Below are positions 49,098-58,543 of a stretch of 64,000 bases of DNA, in pieces. The notes under the pieces are model-generated. The model made no database searches, had not been told where the DNA came from, and was given only the letters and a program-made list of their open reading frames with translations. The stretch comes from Candidatus Jettenia sp. Its GTDB lineage: Bacteria > Planctomycetota > Brocadiia > Brocadiales > Brocadiaceae. How positions within the stretch are numbered: position 1 is the first letter of the stretch; each line of letters starts with the position of its first letter. The stretch is taken from positions 3,625,659-3,689,658 of the forward strand of contig CP091278.1 in the NCBI GenBank assembly GCA_021650895.1, in the 5' to 3' direction. Made by a program: the position numbers and the translations under genes.

Positions 49098-49223
49098 AGC
49101 ACATAATGAAGCTAGACAAAATGAGCCAGGATTTCATTACACCATCACGGACAAACAAGTTTGTCCGTGCCACCCCAAATACTGCCTAAGGTAACGCTTA
49201 TGCCGACTTCCTCCGCTGATCCA
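49098..49223 (+). repeat. R3 repeat forming the upstream region of the sigma-54 activator
   Basis: It contains AATGAGCCAGGATTTCATT (shared with 24.2 kb), a short hairpin CACGGACAAAC-AA-GTTTGTCCGTG (49146-49169), then AAGGTAACGCTTATGCCGAC through GATCCA (49188-49223), which recurs almost exactly at 54414-54450. The ATG in this shared stretch is a candidate start of the regulator. Confidence 0.75.
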
Positions 49224-50912
49224 AATTTTGTAGCATACGAAATATCGTTGAAACCAAATCAATCATTGTTTACACTTGAAGTCATGAATATTGAATTTTT
49301 TCAATCCATTGCCTTGTCAGTAGCCAATGAACGCTCGGTGGAGGTTGTTTTTCGTAATATAGTGCATGGGTTGGCTGACGACCCTGATGTTGTTCTTACC
49401 AGAATTTGGCTTATAGAGCCGGGCGATATATGTCATATCTGCCCCTGGTTGAAAAATTGTCCTGATCAAACTAAATGTTTGCATTTAGTGGCAAGCAATG
49501 GCCTATCGATTCATAATAAACAACGTTACACTTGGCTTAAAGGTCATTATAAACGTTTTCCCCTTTATGCTGTTGAGTCAGATAGCATTACTGCAACAGG
49601 AAAAATAGGCTATATTGGAGGAACTGGTAAGGCTGTTTTACGTAACGATATAATCGAAAATCCAAACTGGTTGCTTGATCCGGCATGGGCAGAGCGAGAA
49701 AAAATAGCCAGTTTTGCCGGTCAACCATTAGTGTTTCGGGATGAAACACTTGGTGTGCTCGCTCTTTTCAGCCGAAAAATGTTGGATCAATCGCACCTGG
49801 TCATGCTTCGAACCTTTGCTTGCAATGCTGCATCGGCTATTGCCAATGCCAGAGCCTTTGAAGAAATTGAACAATTACACCGTAAGTTAGAATTGGAAAA
49901 TGAATATCTCCGCGACAGGGTTCGGGATGTGGATACTTTTGGAAATATTATAGGGCAGAGTTCCGCATTACAAAAGATTCTTCAGCAAATAGAGATGGTA
50001 GCACCTACAGACGCAACTGTTCTTATTCATGGAGAATCCGGGACAGGAAAAGAACTCATCGCCCTGGCAATTCATCAACGAAGCAGGAGAAAGAATCGTC
50101 CCCTCATTAAAGTCAACTGTGCGTCTATCCCACGCGAACTCTTTGAGAGTGAGTTTTTTGGACATGTAAAAGGTTCATTTACTGGAGCGATTAGGGATCG
50201 GATAGGGCGATTTCAGCTTGCAGATGGAGGAACTCTCTTTCTTGATGAGGTGGGAGATATACCCCTTGAACTGCAAAGCAAGTTACTACGTGTGCTTCAG
50301 GAAGGCGAGTACGAAAGGATTGGAGAGGAAAGAACCCGCCGGGTAAATGTGAGGGTAATTGCCGCTACCAATCGAGATCTTAAAAAGGAGTTGGAGGCAA
50401 AACGGTTCCGGCAGGATCTTTACTTTCGGTTAAGCGCTTTTCCACTGGAAATTGTTCCTCTCCGGAACAGGAAGGAAGATATACCTCTTTTAGCAAAAGA
50501 GTTTTTAAAACAGATATGTCAGAGCATGGGACTGAAAGAATTACCTTTGAAAGAAAAACATATTCTTCAACTCCAAAATTATGACTGGCCTGGGAATATA
50601 CGAGAATTGCGAAATGTGATTGAGCGAGCAGTAATTGTATCGAGAGGAAGGGAGTTACGATTAGATTTACCAGAAATTTCCACTGGAAAAGCCTTACCGA
50701 TTGTACCCAATTATGTCAAAAGCATAGAACAATCAGGAGAAATCCTAACGTATGAGGATTTAAAAAACCTGGAAAAAGAAAATATTCTGGCGGCTCTTCG
50801 CCAGGCAAATTGGAAGGTATCTGGCCCTGGTGGAGCGGCGGAACTCCTCGGCATGAAACCTACCACTCTGGCCTCTCAAATAAAGGCCTTCGGAATTCAT
50901 AAACGGCCTTAG
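49200..50912 (+). CDS. Sigma-54-dependent transcriptional activator (GAF, AAA+, Fis HTH)
   Basis: 570 residues from ATG 49200. GAF sensor domain (about 30-215, with WLIEPGDICHICPWLKNCPD holding three Cys), coiled linker, AAA+ domain with Walker A GESGTGKE, sigma-54 contact loop GSFTGA, Walker B GGTLFLDEVGD, and C-terminal Fis-type helix-turn-helix (GGAAELLGMKPTTLASQIK). This is the FhlA/NorR-like layout; the Cys cluster could bind metal or sense redox, which is a guess. Start choice is uncertain: ATG 49284 is possible, and TTG 49161 would lie deeper in the R3 repeat. No -24/-12 promoter was found in the window, so its targets are unknown. Confidence 0.88.
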   Translation: MPTSSADPNFVAYEISLKPNQSLFTLEVMNIEFFQSIALSVANERSVEVVFRNIVHGLADDPDVVLTRIWLIEPGDICHICPWLKNCPDQTKCLHLVASNGLSIHNKQRYTWLKGHYKRFPLYAVESDSITATGKIGYIGGTGKAVLRNDIIENPNWLLDPAWAEREKIASFAGQPLVFRDETLGVLALFSRKMLDQSHLVMLRTFACNAASAIANARAFEEIEQLHRKLELENEYLRDRVRDVDTFGNIIGQSSALQKILQQIEMVAPTDATVLIHGESGTGKELIALAIHQRSRRKNRPLIKVNCASIPRELFESEFFGHVKGSFTGAIRDRIGRFQLADGGTLFLDEVGDIPLELQSKLLRVLQEGEYERIGEERTRRVNVRVIAATNRDLKKELEAKRFRQDLYFRLSAFPLEIVPLRNRKEDIPLLAKEFLKQICQSMGLKELPLKEKHILQLQNYDWPGNIRELRNVIERAVIVSRGRELRLDLPEISTGKALPIVPNYVKSIEQSGEILTYEDLKNLEKENILAALRQANWKVSGPGGAAELLGMKPTTLASQIKAFGIHKRP

Positions 50913-51078
50913 AGAGTCCTTCGCAATACAGAATTAAGAAATCAACATGAAAATACTGGAATGGACTGGATGCATGTCTTCAAATACATAAAGACCCCCG
51001 TAAAATGTTGATTTTTTTGAAAGTATGTATTTGAAATAATCTTTTGCAAAAATACCATGATACATCGAGTTGAATTCA

Positions 51079-51327
51079 TTATGCATGAGAACTCGCATTG
51101 CTGTTTTCGTGTAAAATTGAGCAATAAGTCTCCGGTGATATTTTTTCTTTGTTTTCATCGTGCAGGAAAGTTTTATATCGAAAATAATATATGCTGCTGA
51201 ATAGATATATTATTTTTTCCAGACTGAGTACAATAATGACATAAAGGAAAATTGGTAAGAGAAAAATAACAAATGGTACCAAAAAGAGAGCTGCCAATTT
51301 TCTCAATGGAGAGAGTGCTGTTAACAT
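51079..51327 (-). CDS. Small membrane protein, hypothetical
   Basis: 82 residues from the ATG at 51327 with AAAGGA upstream. One or two hydrophobic segments (about 9-45, LAALFLVPFVIFLLPIFLYVIIVLSL in two runs) are followed by a charged tail of about 35 residues. It lies just downstream of the periplasmic protein gene on the same strand. No family is recognised. Confidence 0.45.
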   Translation of the reverse strand: MLTALSPLRKLAALFLVPFVIFLLPIFLYVIIVLSLEKIIYLFSSIYYFRYKTFLHDENKEKISPETYCSILHENSNASSHA

Positions 51328-51346
51328 TTTTTTATTCCTTTCTCTA

Positions 51347-51389
51347 GCCACAAAGACACCATTACATGAAGCGTTTGTGTCTTTGTGGC
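51347..51389. terminator. 13-bp hairpin between two minus-strand genes
   Basis: GCCACAAAGACAC (51347-51359) and its exact complement (51377-51389), with a 17-base loop. There is no T run on the minus strand, so it may be a weak terminator or a repeat. Confidence 0.4.
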
Positions 51390-51426
51390 TTAATCGTTTA
51401 AGGCCTTAAATCTTAAATAAACGATC

Positions 51427-51876
51427 TTATTTTTCTGATAACAGGGTACCTTCATTGCCATCCGATGTCTCTTCGGATTTCAGGTCATTCCCTACCAAAC
51501 AAATGTCCAGGTATATCTTGCCATTGCTGTCTTTGCTGTATCGGGATTTAATTATGTCTCCAACGCTGACATTAACCGCTTTTATTTTCTGGTCACTGTT
51601 GAATTTTACGGCATGGAATACCCTTTCCATAGGTAGTGATATATCTCCGCTAAAAAATTCTGTGTGCTCACAGAAAAATATTTGTTCATCTGTTCCTTTT
51701 ACATGGAGTACTCCCTTATCGTGATTGATTGAAGTTACTTCACCTTCGATTAAGGCATATTTGTAACTCTTTGTTTCAAAACCCCAATCACCTTTATTCC
51801 CATTTGCCGCAAAAACAGAGGTCGATATAAATGATATAAGAGACAGTACCATTATTCCTAAAATACGAGTTTTCAT
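51427..51876 (-). CDS. Small periplasmic protein, hypothetical
   Basis: 149 residues with a clear signal peptide (about 1-23, ending SVFAA). The mature part is polar and beta-rich (ALIEGEVTSINHDKGVLHVKG, VSVGDIIKSRYSKDSNGKIY), suggesting an OB-like or small beta-barrel fold. No family is recognised. A Shine-Dalgarno-like AGGAGA precedes the ATG. Confidence 0.6.
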   Translation of the reverse strand: MKTRILGIMVLSLISFISTSVFAANGNKGDWGFETKSYKYALIEGEVTSINHDKGVLHVKGTDEQIFFCEHTEFFSGDISLPMERVFHAVKFNSDQKIKAVNVSVGDIIKSRYSKDSNGKIYLDICLVGNDLKSEETSDGNEGTLLSEK

Positions 51877-52177
51877 AGTAATTTCTCCTAAGAATTTTGT
51901 TTTTTAACAGTACATACTATCTATCATCGCCTTCTTACAATCCTTAAACCTTTCTCCAAATCATCGTCTCCTTTCTGAATAATATTGGGATATACAACGC
52001 TATTACATTAATGTTTTCTCGCTTTGTACTTTAAAAAAACAAACCATATGCCAATACCTTTGAACTAAATCTAACAATTTTTATATCAAGCACTTACAAC
52101 TTTATAAATAACCGGTAAATATGCTTACAAAATTAAGGAAAATAACGAAAAATTAGTTTTTACCTACGATATTTCGT
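51877..52177. other. Upstream region of the periplasmic protein gene, no gene seen
   Basis: About 300 bp, AT-rich, between the minus-strand gene and the plus-strand transposase remnant. No repeat shared with the rest of the window was found. Confidence 0.4.
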
Positions 52178-52381
52178 AAAGGAAAAGAGAAGCTGTATTT
52201 CGATACAACCAGTATTAGCCTGTATGGTGATTATGAGCAAGAAGAGGGTAAGGATGACATCCTAGGTTACGTATGGTCATAGTAAGGATAAGAGAGTAGA
52301 CCTCAAGCAGGTGATATTTGGCATGGCGGTTAGTGGAGATGGATGGATTCCCATTACAGACAGGATACATACTCCATGATA
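52178..52381 (+). pseudogene. IS1634/IS4-like transposase remnant
   Basis: KLYFDTTSISLYGDYEQEEG resembles the first DDE Asp block of IS1634-family transposases. One base later in frame it continues VTYGHSKDKRVDLKQVIFGM and AVSGDGWIPITDRIHTP to a stop at 52381. Only a middle piece of about 65 residues remains. Confidence 0.75.
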
Positions 52382-52439
52382 TACAATGCAATTTCAACAC
52401 CCTGCATCGCACATGCTATAGTTCATATCAAAATTGTTC

Positions 52440-52785
52440 ATGTTATTATCTCAAAAGGCCTGATATCCAGTCTGAGGATGAATCTTCTGTAAAAGGATTG
52501 GCGCTAAAGGAAGAGGTCATCGGCGGAAAAGTTGCTCAGGTGAAGGGTGAAGAAAAGGCTGTTGCAAGGGTAAATTATTTTCGAGGGGAAGATGCATCTC
52601 AATGGAAGAGTAATATTTCAACCTATGAGGTGGTAAACCTTGGAGAGGTGTATGAGGGGATAGATCTCCTCACGTGGGTTCAGACCCGTAAGGATGCAAA
52701 GATATGTCAACATGGCAAGAGTAGTACAGAGCCTCATCCCCGAGATGAGAATCTCAGATACATAAGAAGTACTTCACTAAGATAG
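52440..52785 (+). pseudogene. Fragment of an SBBP beta-propeller surface protein (N-terminal part)
   Basis: VARVNYFRGEDASQWKSNIS and TYEVVNLGEVYEGIDL match the conserved region that precedes the SBBP repeats in secreted propeller proteins (usual form VNYF.GND...W...I.TY..V.Y..VYPGIDL). The preceding bases belong to the transposase remnant, and the end (after about 52690) is unrelated. It complements the C-terminal SBBP/PKD remnant at 31.85 kb in domain terms, though nothing shows they were one gene. Confidence 0.6.
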
Positions 52786-52832
52786 TGGAGGGAGTCCGTA
52801 CAGAAATTCGAAACATCAATTCCAAATTCTCT

Positions 52833-53048
52833 TTATGCAAAAATTAATCTGCCTTTTAGCTCAGGAATAGGCCGGCCAAGTTCTTTTGCAGTTTCTATCC
52901 ACTCCTGGATAATAACTTCAGCATTGGCAAGAGCTTCCTGATACGTAGTTCCGTCTGCTGCACATCCGGGTAATTCTGGCACTTCTGCAATAAATGCCTG
53001 ATCTTCTTCACTCCAATAGATTATTATTTCATATTTGTATTTATTCAT
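52833..53048 (-). CDS. hicB: HicB-type antitoxin
   Basis: 71 residues with the HicB partial RNase H-like fold: YEIIIYWSEEDQAFIAEVPE then LPGCAADGTTYQEALANAEV and IIQEWIETAKELGRPIPE. It would neutralise HicA; this short form has no DNA-binding domain. It overlaps the end of the hicA gene by 8 bases. It is intact although the toxin gene has a stop. Confidence 0.9.
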   Translation of the reverse strand: MNKYKYEIIIYWSEEDQAFIAEVPELPGCAADGTTYQEALANAEVIIQEWIETAKELGRPIPELKGRLIFA

Positions 53049-53301
53049 CCCCTTGTTCTCCTAATTTATATTTTACTATTACATTACGAACCTGTTTAGC
53101 CTGATAATGCTTTGATTTATTACTTTTAGGTTGTAAATTAAGTATTTCCACAACATCATCTCTTGTAAATATATGATGACTGCCCTTGATTCTCTCTGTA
53201 AAACCTATATGTTTCAACAAGCTACATAACCCATCAAAAGGAATATTTGCATCCGAAGTTCATCGTAAAATTTGATTCAGAAGTTTCTCATGTTTGCTCA
53301 T
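53041..53301 (-). pseudogene. hicA: HicA toxin with an in-frame TGA
   Basis: From the ATG at 53301 the frame reads MSKHEKLLNQILR, then TGA (complement of 53260-53262), then TSDANIPFDGLCSLLKHIG, FTERIKGSHHIFTRD with the catalytic His, and on to TAA at 53041-53043. Apart from that codon the frame is open for its full 86 codons. Families usually have Gly at this place, so one G-to-T change (GGA to TGA) explains it. HicA is an mRNA interferase with a dsRBD-like fold. Confidence 0.82.
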
Positions 53302-53364
53302 TCAAAAAATTATAATGCATGAAATGGATTTTGTATATCATTCCTACTCGTTACAGAATTATAG

Positions 53365-53394
53365 GTAGGGTGGATTAAACGAAGTGAATCCACC
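53365..53394. repeat. R7 hairpin, short copy
   Basis: GGTGGATTAAACGAAGTGAATCCACC-type hairpin, preceded by GTAG, just downstream of the DUF2442 gene. It may act as its terminator. Confidence 0.55.
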
Positions 53395-53405
53395 ATTTTA
53401 TCCTC

Positions 53406-53705
53406 TTATTTTTGTGTTCTTTTTTTTAGCCATTTTTCAAGAGAACTTTGGCTTTCTCCTGAACGCCGGCCAGCTAATATGCCTTCCATGCTAATATCTT
53501 CGTCAAGGTCTGGCCAATGGATCCCTTCTCCATCTCCAATGAGTTCGTAATTTTCCAATTCTTGTTTCTTGGCGTTAAACAAGCGAGGATACCAGACAAG
53601 AGGTACAGATATACTTCTTCCATCAGTAAGATAAACGATAAAAGAATCTTCTGTAAAAACAACCTTTTGAGCAAGGCATTCATGCTCAAGTACTAAAGTA
53701 CTCAT
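53406..53705 (-). CDS. DUF2442 protein
   Basis: 99 residues. KVVFTEDSFIVYLTDGRSIS, VPLVWYPRLFNAKKQELENY and GEGIHWPDLDEDISMEGIL are the DUF2442 pattern. The family is commonly paired with DUF4160 in a toxin-antitoxin-like unit. Its start overlaps the DUF4160 gene by 20 bases, and that partner is cut by a MITE. Confidence 0.9.
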   Translation of the reverse strand: MSTLVLEHECLAQKVVFTEDSFIVYLTDGRSISVPLVWYPRLFNAKKQELENYELIGDGEGIHWPDLDEDISMEGILAGRRSGESQSSLEKWLKKRTQK

Positions 53706-54100
53706 TCCATTTCTCCAGAAATATATCTTTATTTTCTTCTATTAATTTATGGATTTTTATAAGATCATGATCACTAAATCCTTTAGATTTTTGTAATCGT
53801 ACAGGATTTAACCAAAATTTTGCCGTAAATCTTTCTTGCCTAACATGAATATGGGGTAGTCCGTTCTTATCACTAGTACACTGTCAATATAATTCATGAT
53901 AATACGGTTCAACTGCATGTGGCTGTGTCATTGCGAGGGTATTGTCCGAAGCAATCCCCTGGATATCTCAAAAGAGATTGCTTCGGGAAAATACCCCTCG
54001 CAATGACACATACGAGAGAGTCTATTATGATAAATTAAGTTGACAGTGTACTAGAATAAAAGAAAAAATGATAAGGACCAATATTTGCAACAGTTGGCAT
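53686..54100 (-). pseudogene. DUF4160 gene interrupted by an M1 MITE
   Basis: The 5' part (54100 down to 54052) reads MPTVANIGPYHFFFYS. The 3' part (from about 53877 down to 53686) reads SDKNGLPHIHVRQERFTAKF, WLNPVRLQKSKGFSDHDLIK and on to EKWNEYFST. Removing the MITE and one TA joins the halves in frame as a full DUF4160 protein of about 80 residues with its HIHV motif. This is a direct before/after view of a transposition event. Confidence 0.9.
53874..54053 (+). mobile_element. M1 MITE, copy 3 (180 bp), inside DUF4160
   Basis: Ends GTACACTGTCAA and TTGACAGTGTAC, flanked by TA. It is like copies 1 and 2 but lacks about 10 bases (TTTGTATC region) near the left end. The internal long hairpin is intact. 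Confidence 0.92.
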
Positions 54101-54238
54101 TTTTTAATTAGTAAGCCTAACTATTTTAATCTATAAAATTTATTCCTAAATTTAAAACGTTTTAATTATATGTTATATAGTTAAAATTTAAAAGAAATAT
54201 TCGAATTTCTTGAATTCATAAAAAGTTACCGAAGGCTT

Positions 54239-54450
54239 AGAGACTGCCTGAAGAGTCCATATGTGAGTTGAGAATTATCTATCAGGTGGATTCGCTCCGC
54301 TTAATCCACCCTACTCGTAACTATAACCACATCTCTCAGATTGAACACGGACAAACCATCCATGTTCAAGACATACAGGGATATGGTTTGTCCGTGCCAT
54401 CCCGAATGCTGCTTAAGGTAACGCTTATGCCGACTTCTCCCGTTGATCCA
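54239..54450 (+). repeat. R7 followed by an R3 copy
   Basis: 54239-54314 matches R7 (AGAGACTGCCTGAAGAGTCC, then GGTGGATTCGCTCCGCTTAA, TCCACC). 54346-54450 matches R3: hairpin ACACGGACAAACCAT / ATGGTTTGTCCGTG, then AAGGTAACGCTTATGCCGAC and TTCTCCCGTTGATCCA. The last part equals the start region of the sigma-54 activator at 49.2 kb. A plus-strand frame running through it has no other support as a gene. Confidence 0.75.
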
Positions 54451-54555
54451 GTCCAGAATACGGCGCAAAACCGGAGTAGGAGAGAATCTTGTGTTCGCTC
54501 GGTTATGAAAAAACACACCGGTGTTGGATTTGCATAATCTCCAGTAGTTCTCCCT

Positions 54556-54586
54556 GTCATTCCCGAATGTCTTTATCGGGAATGAC
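54556..54586. repeat. Short hairpin repeat
   Basis: GTCATTCCCGA...TCGGGAATGAC, a 11-bp stem of the same type as those near 24.9 and 33.3 kb. Confidence 0.65.
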
Positions 54587-54639
54587 AAATGGAGAATGGA
54601 AATGGCAGAAAATACGTGAGGATAGCAGGAAAACAGACC

Positions 54640-55014
54640 TTCTTTCCCCCCTTTTTTAAAGCTTGTCCTTACCCACATCTTTAAATACCACAAAGAACAC
54701 GAAGTACACGAAGAATAAGAGAGTTCCAAATCTCAATAAATTCTTTTTATGATCGATCCCTTCTTGAGGCGAAGCAATGCACCCCTACCTCAATTGTAAA
54801 AGCGCAAAATCTTGCTTCTCTACGCCCTTCTTTCTTCGTGTACTTCGTGGTTTACCTTGCTTCTACCTTCACTCTCTACCTAACTTGTGGGTAAGGATAA
54901 GTTTTTAAAGGGGGGTTAGGGGGAATTAGAGGGGAAGCATAGACACACATTGTTCTTTCTCCAGGGGGATAACCTCTTTTTTCATGGAACACTATTCTTA
55001 GCTTGAGGCATATG
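54640..55014 (-). mobile_element. M2 element, copy D (partial; left end missing)
   Basis: The right arm is very close to copy A (CATGGAACACTATTCTTAGC, ending TTGAGGCATATG at 55014). The inner M3 module occupies 54658-54904, inverted relative to copy A. No left terminal repeat or target duplication is found, so it is truncated or rearranged. Confidence 0.7.
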
Positions 55015-55088
55015 GGTGTGTCGCTGCTACATCAAAAATTTATTACCTCAAAAACATGACACGGAGAAAATTATTCCTATCAGATTTC

Positions 55089-55577
55089 TCAATTTTTTAA
55101 TAATTCATTAATCTCATCTTCAAATTCTTTCTCCGATACGTAACCGATATGCCTGTTCACCTCTTTACCATTTTTACCATAGATGATCGTAGAAGGGTAA
55201 GCTCGCAGATCATATGCCTCGGCAACATTATCTCCGTGGAGATAAACAGGATAATTGATACCAGCCTTTTTTATAAACGGCGGAACTACCTCTGATCCAT
55301 TTTCATCAAAGGCAATACCGATAATCTCTACGCCTTTATCCTTGTATTTATTGTAAAGGTTAATAAATCCCGGTATCTCTTTCCTGCAGGGCGGACACCA
55401 GGTTGCCCATAAATCAACAATTATCACTTTACCCTTGTTCTTTTCGAGAATGCTCTTCAGTTCTGTAAAGTTTATCCTCGTAACGGTATTTTCTGCATAA
55501 GAACTCGTTGAAATAGTAAATAAGGTCAAAACGAATAGAAAGCTAAGACATACATGTTTAACTGCCTGTTTATTCAT
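55089..55577 (-). CDS. TlpA-like periplasmic thioredoxin
   Basis: 162 residues: signal peptide (about 1-28, ending SSYAE), then a thioredoxin fold with VIIVDLWATWCPPCRKEIPG (active site CPPC), YPVYLHGDNVAEAYDLRAYP with the cis-Pro, and a C-terminal helix. Such proteins reduce disulfides in the periplasm, often for cytochrome c maturation. Cytochrome-rich anammox metabolism would fit, but no cytochrome gene is close. It lies 132 bp downstream of clpB. Confidence 0.9.
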   Translation of the reverse strand: MNKQAVKHVCLSFLFVLTLFTISTSSYAENTVTRINFTELKSILEKNKGKVIIVDLWATWCPPCRKEIPGFINLYNKYKDKGVEIIGIAFDENGSEVVPPFIKKAGINYPVYLHGDNVAEAYDLRAYPSTIIYGKNGKEVNRHIGYVSEKEFEDEINELLKN

Positions 55578-55709
55578 AGGTACTCCATTTTGTAAAAATT
55601 AACCATGTTATAGTATTAAGATTAAGAGTTTTATTTAATTTGAATTATTCGTTTCCATGACACGGCGATATTTTGTGTATCTTCTCCGCGGTAAACGAAT
55701 ACGTAATCC

Positions 55710-58319
55710 TTATACGGCTGTCGGCTCACTTGTAGTAAAGGTTACTTTCCCATTATTCATATCCACTTTGATTTCTGAGCCTTCCGTTAATTTTCCTTCC
55801 AGAATTTCTATAGAAAGTGGGTTCTCGATCATCTGTTGAATGGTACGCTTCAGTGGTCTGGCACCAAAGTGTGGATCATAGCCTTCCTGCACTAACTTCT
55901 CCTTCACCCCATCGGTTAGTGTTAATTGCAAATTGTACTTGTTCAAGCGTTTTTGGAGTTCTTTCAATTGTATATTGGCAATCTGCTTTATCAGATCTAT
56001 TGACAAACCGTGGAAGATGATTATTTCATCGATACGATTGAGAAATTCAGGTCTGAAGACTTCTTTCAAAGCCTGTTTAATCCGACTTCTTAGTTCATCT
56101 TCATTTTCAGGACCTGTAAGATCTTGTATCCATTGGCTGGCAATGTTTGATGTCATTACAATGATAGTGTTTTTAAAATCTACGGTTCGGCCATGTCCAT
56201 CTGTCAGCCGGCCATCATCAAACACTTGCAGGAGTATATTAAATACATCCCGATGGGCTTTTTCTATTTCGTCAAACAGAATTACAGAATAAGGTCTTCT
56301 CCGAATTGCCTCAGTTAAGCGCCCACCCTCTTCATAACCTACATATCCCGGGGGTGCACCGATAAGCCGTGCTACAGAATGGGATTCCATGAACTCAGAC
56401 ATGTCGATGCGTACCATAGCATTCTCATTATCGAACAGGAAAGCAGCCAGGGCCTTACAAAGTTCTGTTTTTCCAACACCGGTAGGGCCAAGAAATAGAA
56501 ATACACCCATAGGGCGGTTAGGATCCTGAAGTCCTGCACGGGCACGCCGGATACAGTTAGAAACTGCCCTGATAGCCTCTTCCTGACCTACGACTCTTTC
56601 CATAAGACGGTCTTCCATTTTTAAAAGTTTTTCCTTTTCACCCTCCATCATTCGGGTAACGGGAATTCCTGTCCATTTCGATACAACTACGGCGATATCG
56701 TCAGCATCAACCTCCTCTTTGAGAAGGAGTTTATTTTTTTGTAATTCTTGTAATTCCTGATTCTTTTGCTTCAGCTTTTGTTCACATTCCCGGATAATTC
56801 CATAGCGTATCTCGGCCACTTTACCTAAATTCCCTTCTCTTTGTGCAGACTGTTCTTCGATACGCACCTGATCAATCCTCGCATTCAATTCTTGTATTTC
56901 TTTAATAATTTTTTTTTCATTTTCCCATTGCGTACGGAGAACGTTTGATTCTTCTCTCAAATCTGACAACTGTTTTTCGATCTTTTCCATACGTTGTTTT
57001 GATGCAGGATCTGTTTCCTTTTTAAGGGCCTCTTTTTCTATCTCTAATTGCATGATCTTCCGTTCGATTTCATCCAATTCAATAGGCATGCTATCAATTT
57101 CAATCCTTAGTTTCGAAGCCGCCTCATCAATCAAATCGATGGCCTTATCAGGCAAAAACCGGTCGGCAATATATCGATGCGATAATGTAGCCGCGGCAAC
57201 AATCGCTGAATCTTTAATACGCACTCCGTGATGCACCTCATATCGTTCTTTCAGTCCTCTGAGAATCGCAATGGTATCTTCTACCGATGGCTCACCGATA
57301 TATACCTGCTGAAACCGCCTTTCAAGTGCGGCATCCTTTTCAATATATTTTCTATATTCATCGAGGGTAGTAGCTCCAATGCAACGTAATTCACCACGCG
57401 CTAATGCAGGTTTTAATAAATTCGATGCATCGACAGATCCTTCAGCCGCCCCGGCACCTACAACCGTATGCAATTCATCGATGAACAGGATAATTTGACC
57501 TTCTTTTTCAGTTACTTCTTTAATTACTGCCTTAAGGCGATCTTCAAACTCACCCCGGTATTTTGTGCCAGCAATCAGCGCTCCCATATCTAAAGACATA
57601 ACACGTTTATTTTTCAAACCTTCCGGCACGTCTCCATTGACGATGCGTTGTGCCAGGCCTTCTGCAATAGCTGTTTTTCCCACGCCCGGCTCTCCTATCA
57701 GAACAGGGTTGTTTTTTGTTCTGCGCGATAAAACCTGTATTACCCGCCTTATCTCGTCATCCCGTCCAATAACAGGATCCAATTTTCCTTTTCGAGCCAA
57801 TTCAACTAAATCTTTGCTATATCGCTCAAGGGCTTGGTACTTTTCTTCGGGATTTTGATCAGTAATTCTTTGGCCTCCCCTGATCTCCTTCAGTGCCGTA
57901 TAAATAGCTTCTTTTTGAACACCAGCTTCGTTTAATATTTTACCAGCAGTAGTATTTCTTTGTCCCGCCAGTGACAATAACAAATGTTCTGTGCTTAAAT
58001 ATTCATCCTTTAGTTTACTAGCCTCTTCCCATGCCAAATTAAAGGTATCTCGTAATTCTGCACTTACATACGCCTGCCCCGGCGCTCCTGACCCGCTTAC
58101 CTGGGGTAATTTATTAACGGCCTCGATCGTCTTATCGAGAATAGCATTCGTATTGGTTCCCAACTTTTTCAAGAGTGGGGCAACAATTCCCTGATCCTGA
58201 GTGAGAAGAACCTCTAACAGATGGCTTGCTAATATTTGCTGTTGCCTTTTGGATTCTGCTAATTCCTGGGCTTCTTGTACTGCTTCTTGTGCTTTAATAG
58301 TAAATTTATCAAATCTCAT
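55710..58319 (-). CDS. clpB: ClpB disaggregase
   Basis: 869 residues, full length. Two N-terminal Clp repeats, first AAA+ ([33 protein letters not shown]), a long coiled middle domain (about 410-530), and second AAA+ ([26 protein letters not shown]). The M domain identifies ClpB and not ClpA/C. It works with DnaK to dissolve protein aggregates. It is probably heat-regulated, but no clear heat-shock promoter or CIRCE element was recognised in the 220 bp upstream. Confidence 0.97.
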   Translation of the reverse strand: MRFDKFTIKAQEAVQEAQELAESKRQQQILASHLLEVLLTQDQGIVAPLLKKLGTNTNAILDKTIEAVNKLPQVSGSGAPGQAYVSAELRDTFNLAWEEASKLKDEYLSTEHLLLSLAGQRNTTAGKILNEAGVQKEAIYTALKEIRGGQRITDQNPEEKYQALERYSKDLVELARKGKLDPVIGRDDEIRRVIQVLSRRTKNNPVLIGEPGVGKTAIAEGLAQRIVNGDVPEGLKNKRVMSLDMGALIAGTKYRGEFEDRLKAVIKEVTEKEGQIILFIDELHTVVGAGAAEGSVDASNLLKPALARGELRCIGATTLDEYRKYIEKDAALERRFQQVYIGEPSVEDTIAILRGLKERYEVHHGVRIKDSAIVAAATLSHRYIADRFLPDKAIDLIDEAASKLRIEIDSMPIELDEIERKIMQLEIEKEALKKETDPASKQRMEKIEKQLSDLREESNVLRTQWENEKKIIKEIQELNARIDQVRIEEQSAQREGNLGKVAEIRYGIIRECEQKLKQKNQELQELQKNKLLLKEEVDADDIAVVVSKWTGIPVTRMMEGEKEKLLKMEDRLMERVVGQEEAIRAVSNCIRRARAGLQDPNRPMGVFLFLGPTGVGKTELCKALAAFLFDNENAMVRIDMSEFMESHSVARLIGAPPGYVGYEEGGRLTEAIRRRPYSVILFDEIEKAHRDVFNILLQVFDDGRLTDGHGRTVDFKNTIIVMTSNIASQWIQDLTGPENEDELRSRIKQALKEVFRPEFLNRIDEIIIFHGLSIDLIKQIANIQLKELQKRLNKYNLQLTLTDGVKEKLVQEGYDPHFGARPLKRTIQQMIENPLSIEILEGKLTEGSEIKVDMNNGKVTFTTSEPTAV

Positions 58320-58543
58320 AGGTTTGCCCTTTACTCTAAGATAAACTACCTCTGAATACTATAGGTTTTAAATTTAACATAATAGATTGAATCCTGTAGT
58401 TCGTGTACCTTATTTTTATCACACGCAGGATTTCATGGATTGCGCTCTCGTGGTTGGTAATTTTCGGAACTACGTAATTAATCGGTATTACAAGGGTATT
58501 TGTAAAACATTTGACATTGAATACATCCCGGGAGGCTTTTGTG

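Noticed and set aside
49161-49199. TTG start giving the longest reading of the sigma-54 activator
   Set aside because: These 13 codons lie within the R3 repeat, and the initiation codon is weak; ATG 49200 or 49284 is preferred.
54268-54537. An 89-codon plus-strand frame starting like the sigma-54 activator
   Set aside because: It is built from R7 and R3 repeat sequence, and nothing after GATCCA resembles a protein family.
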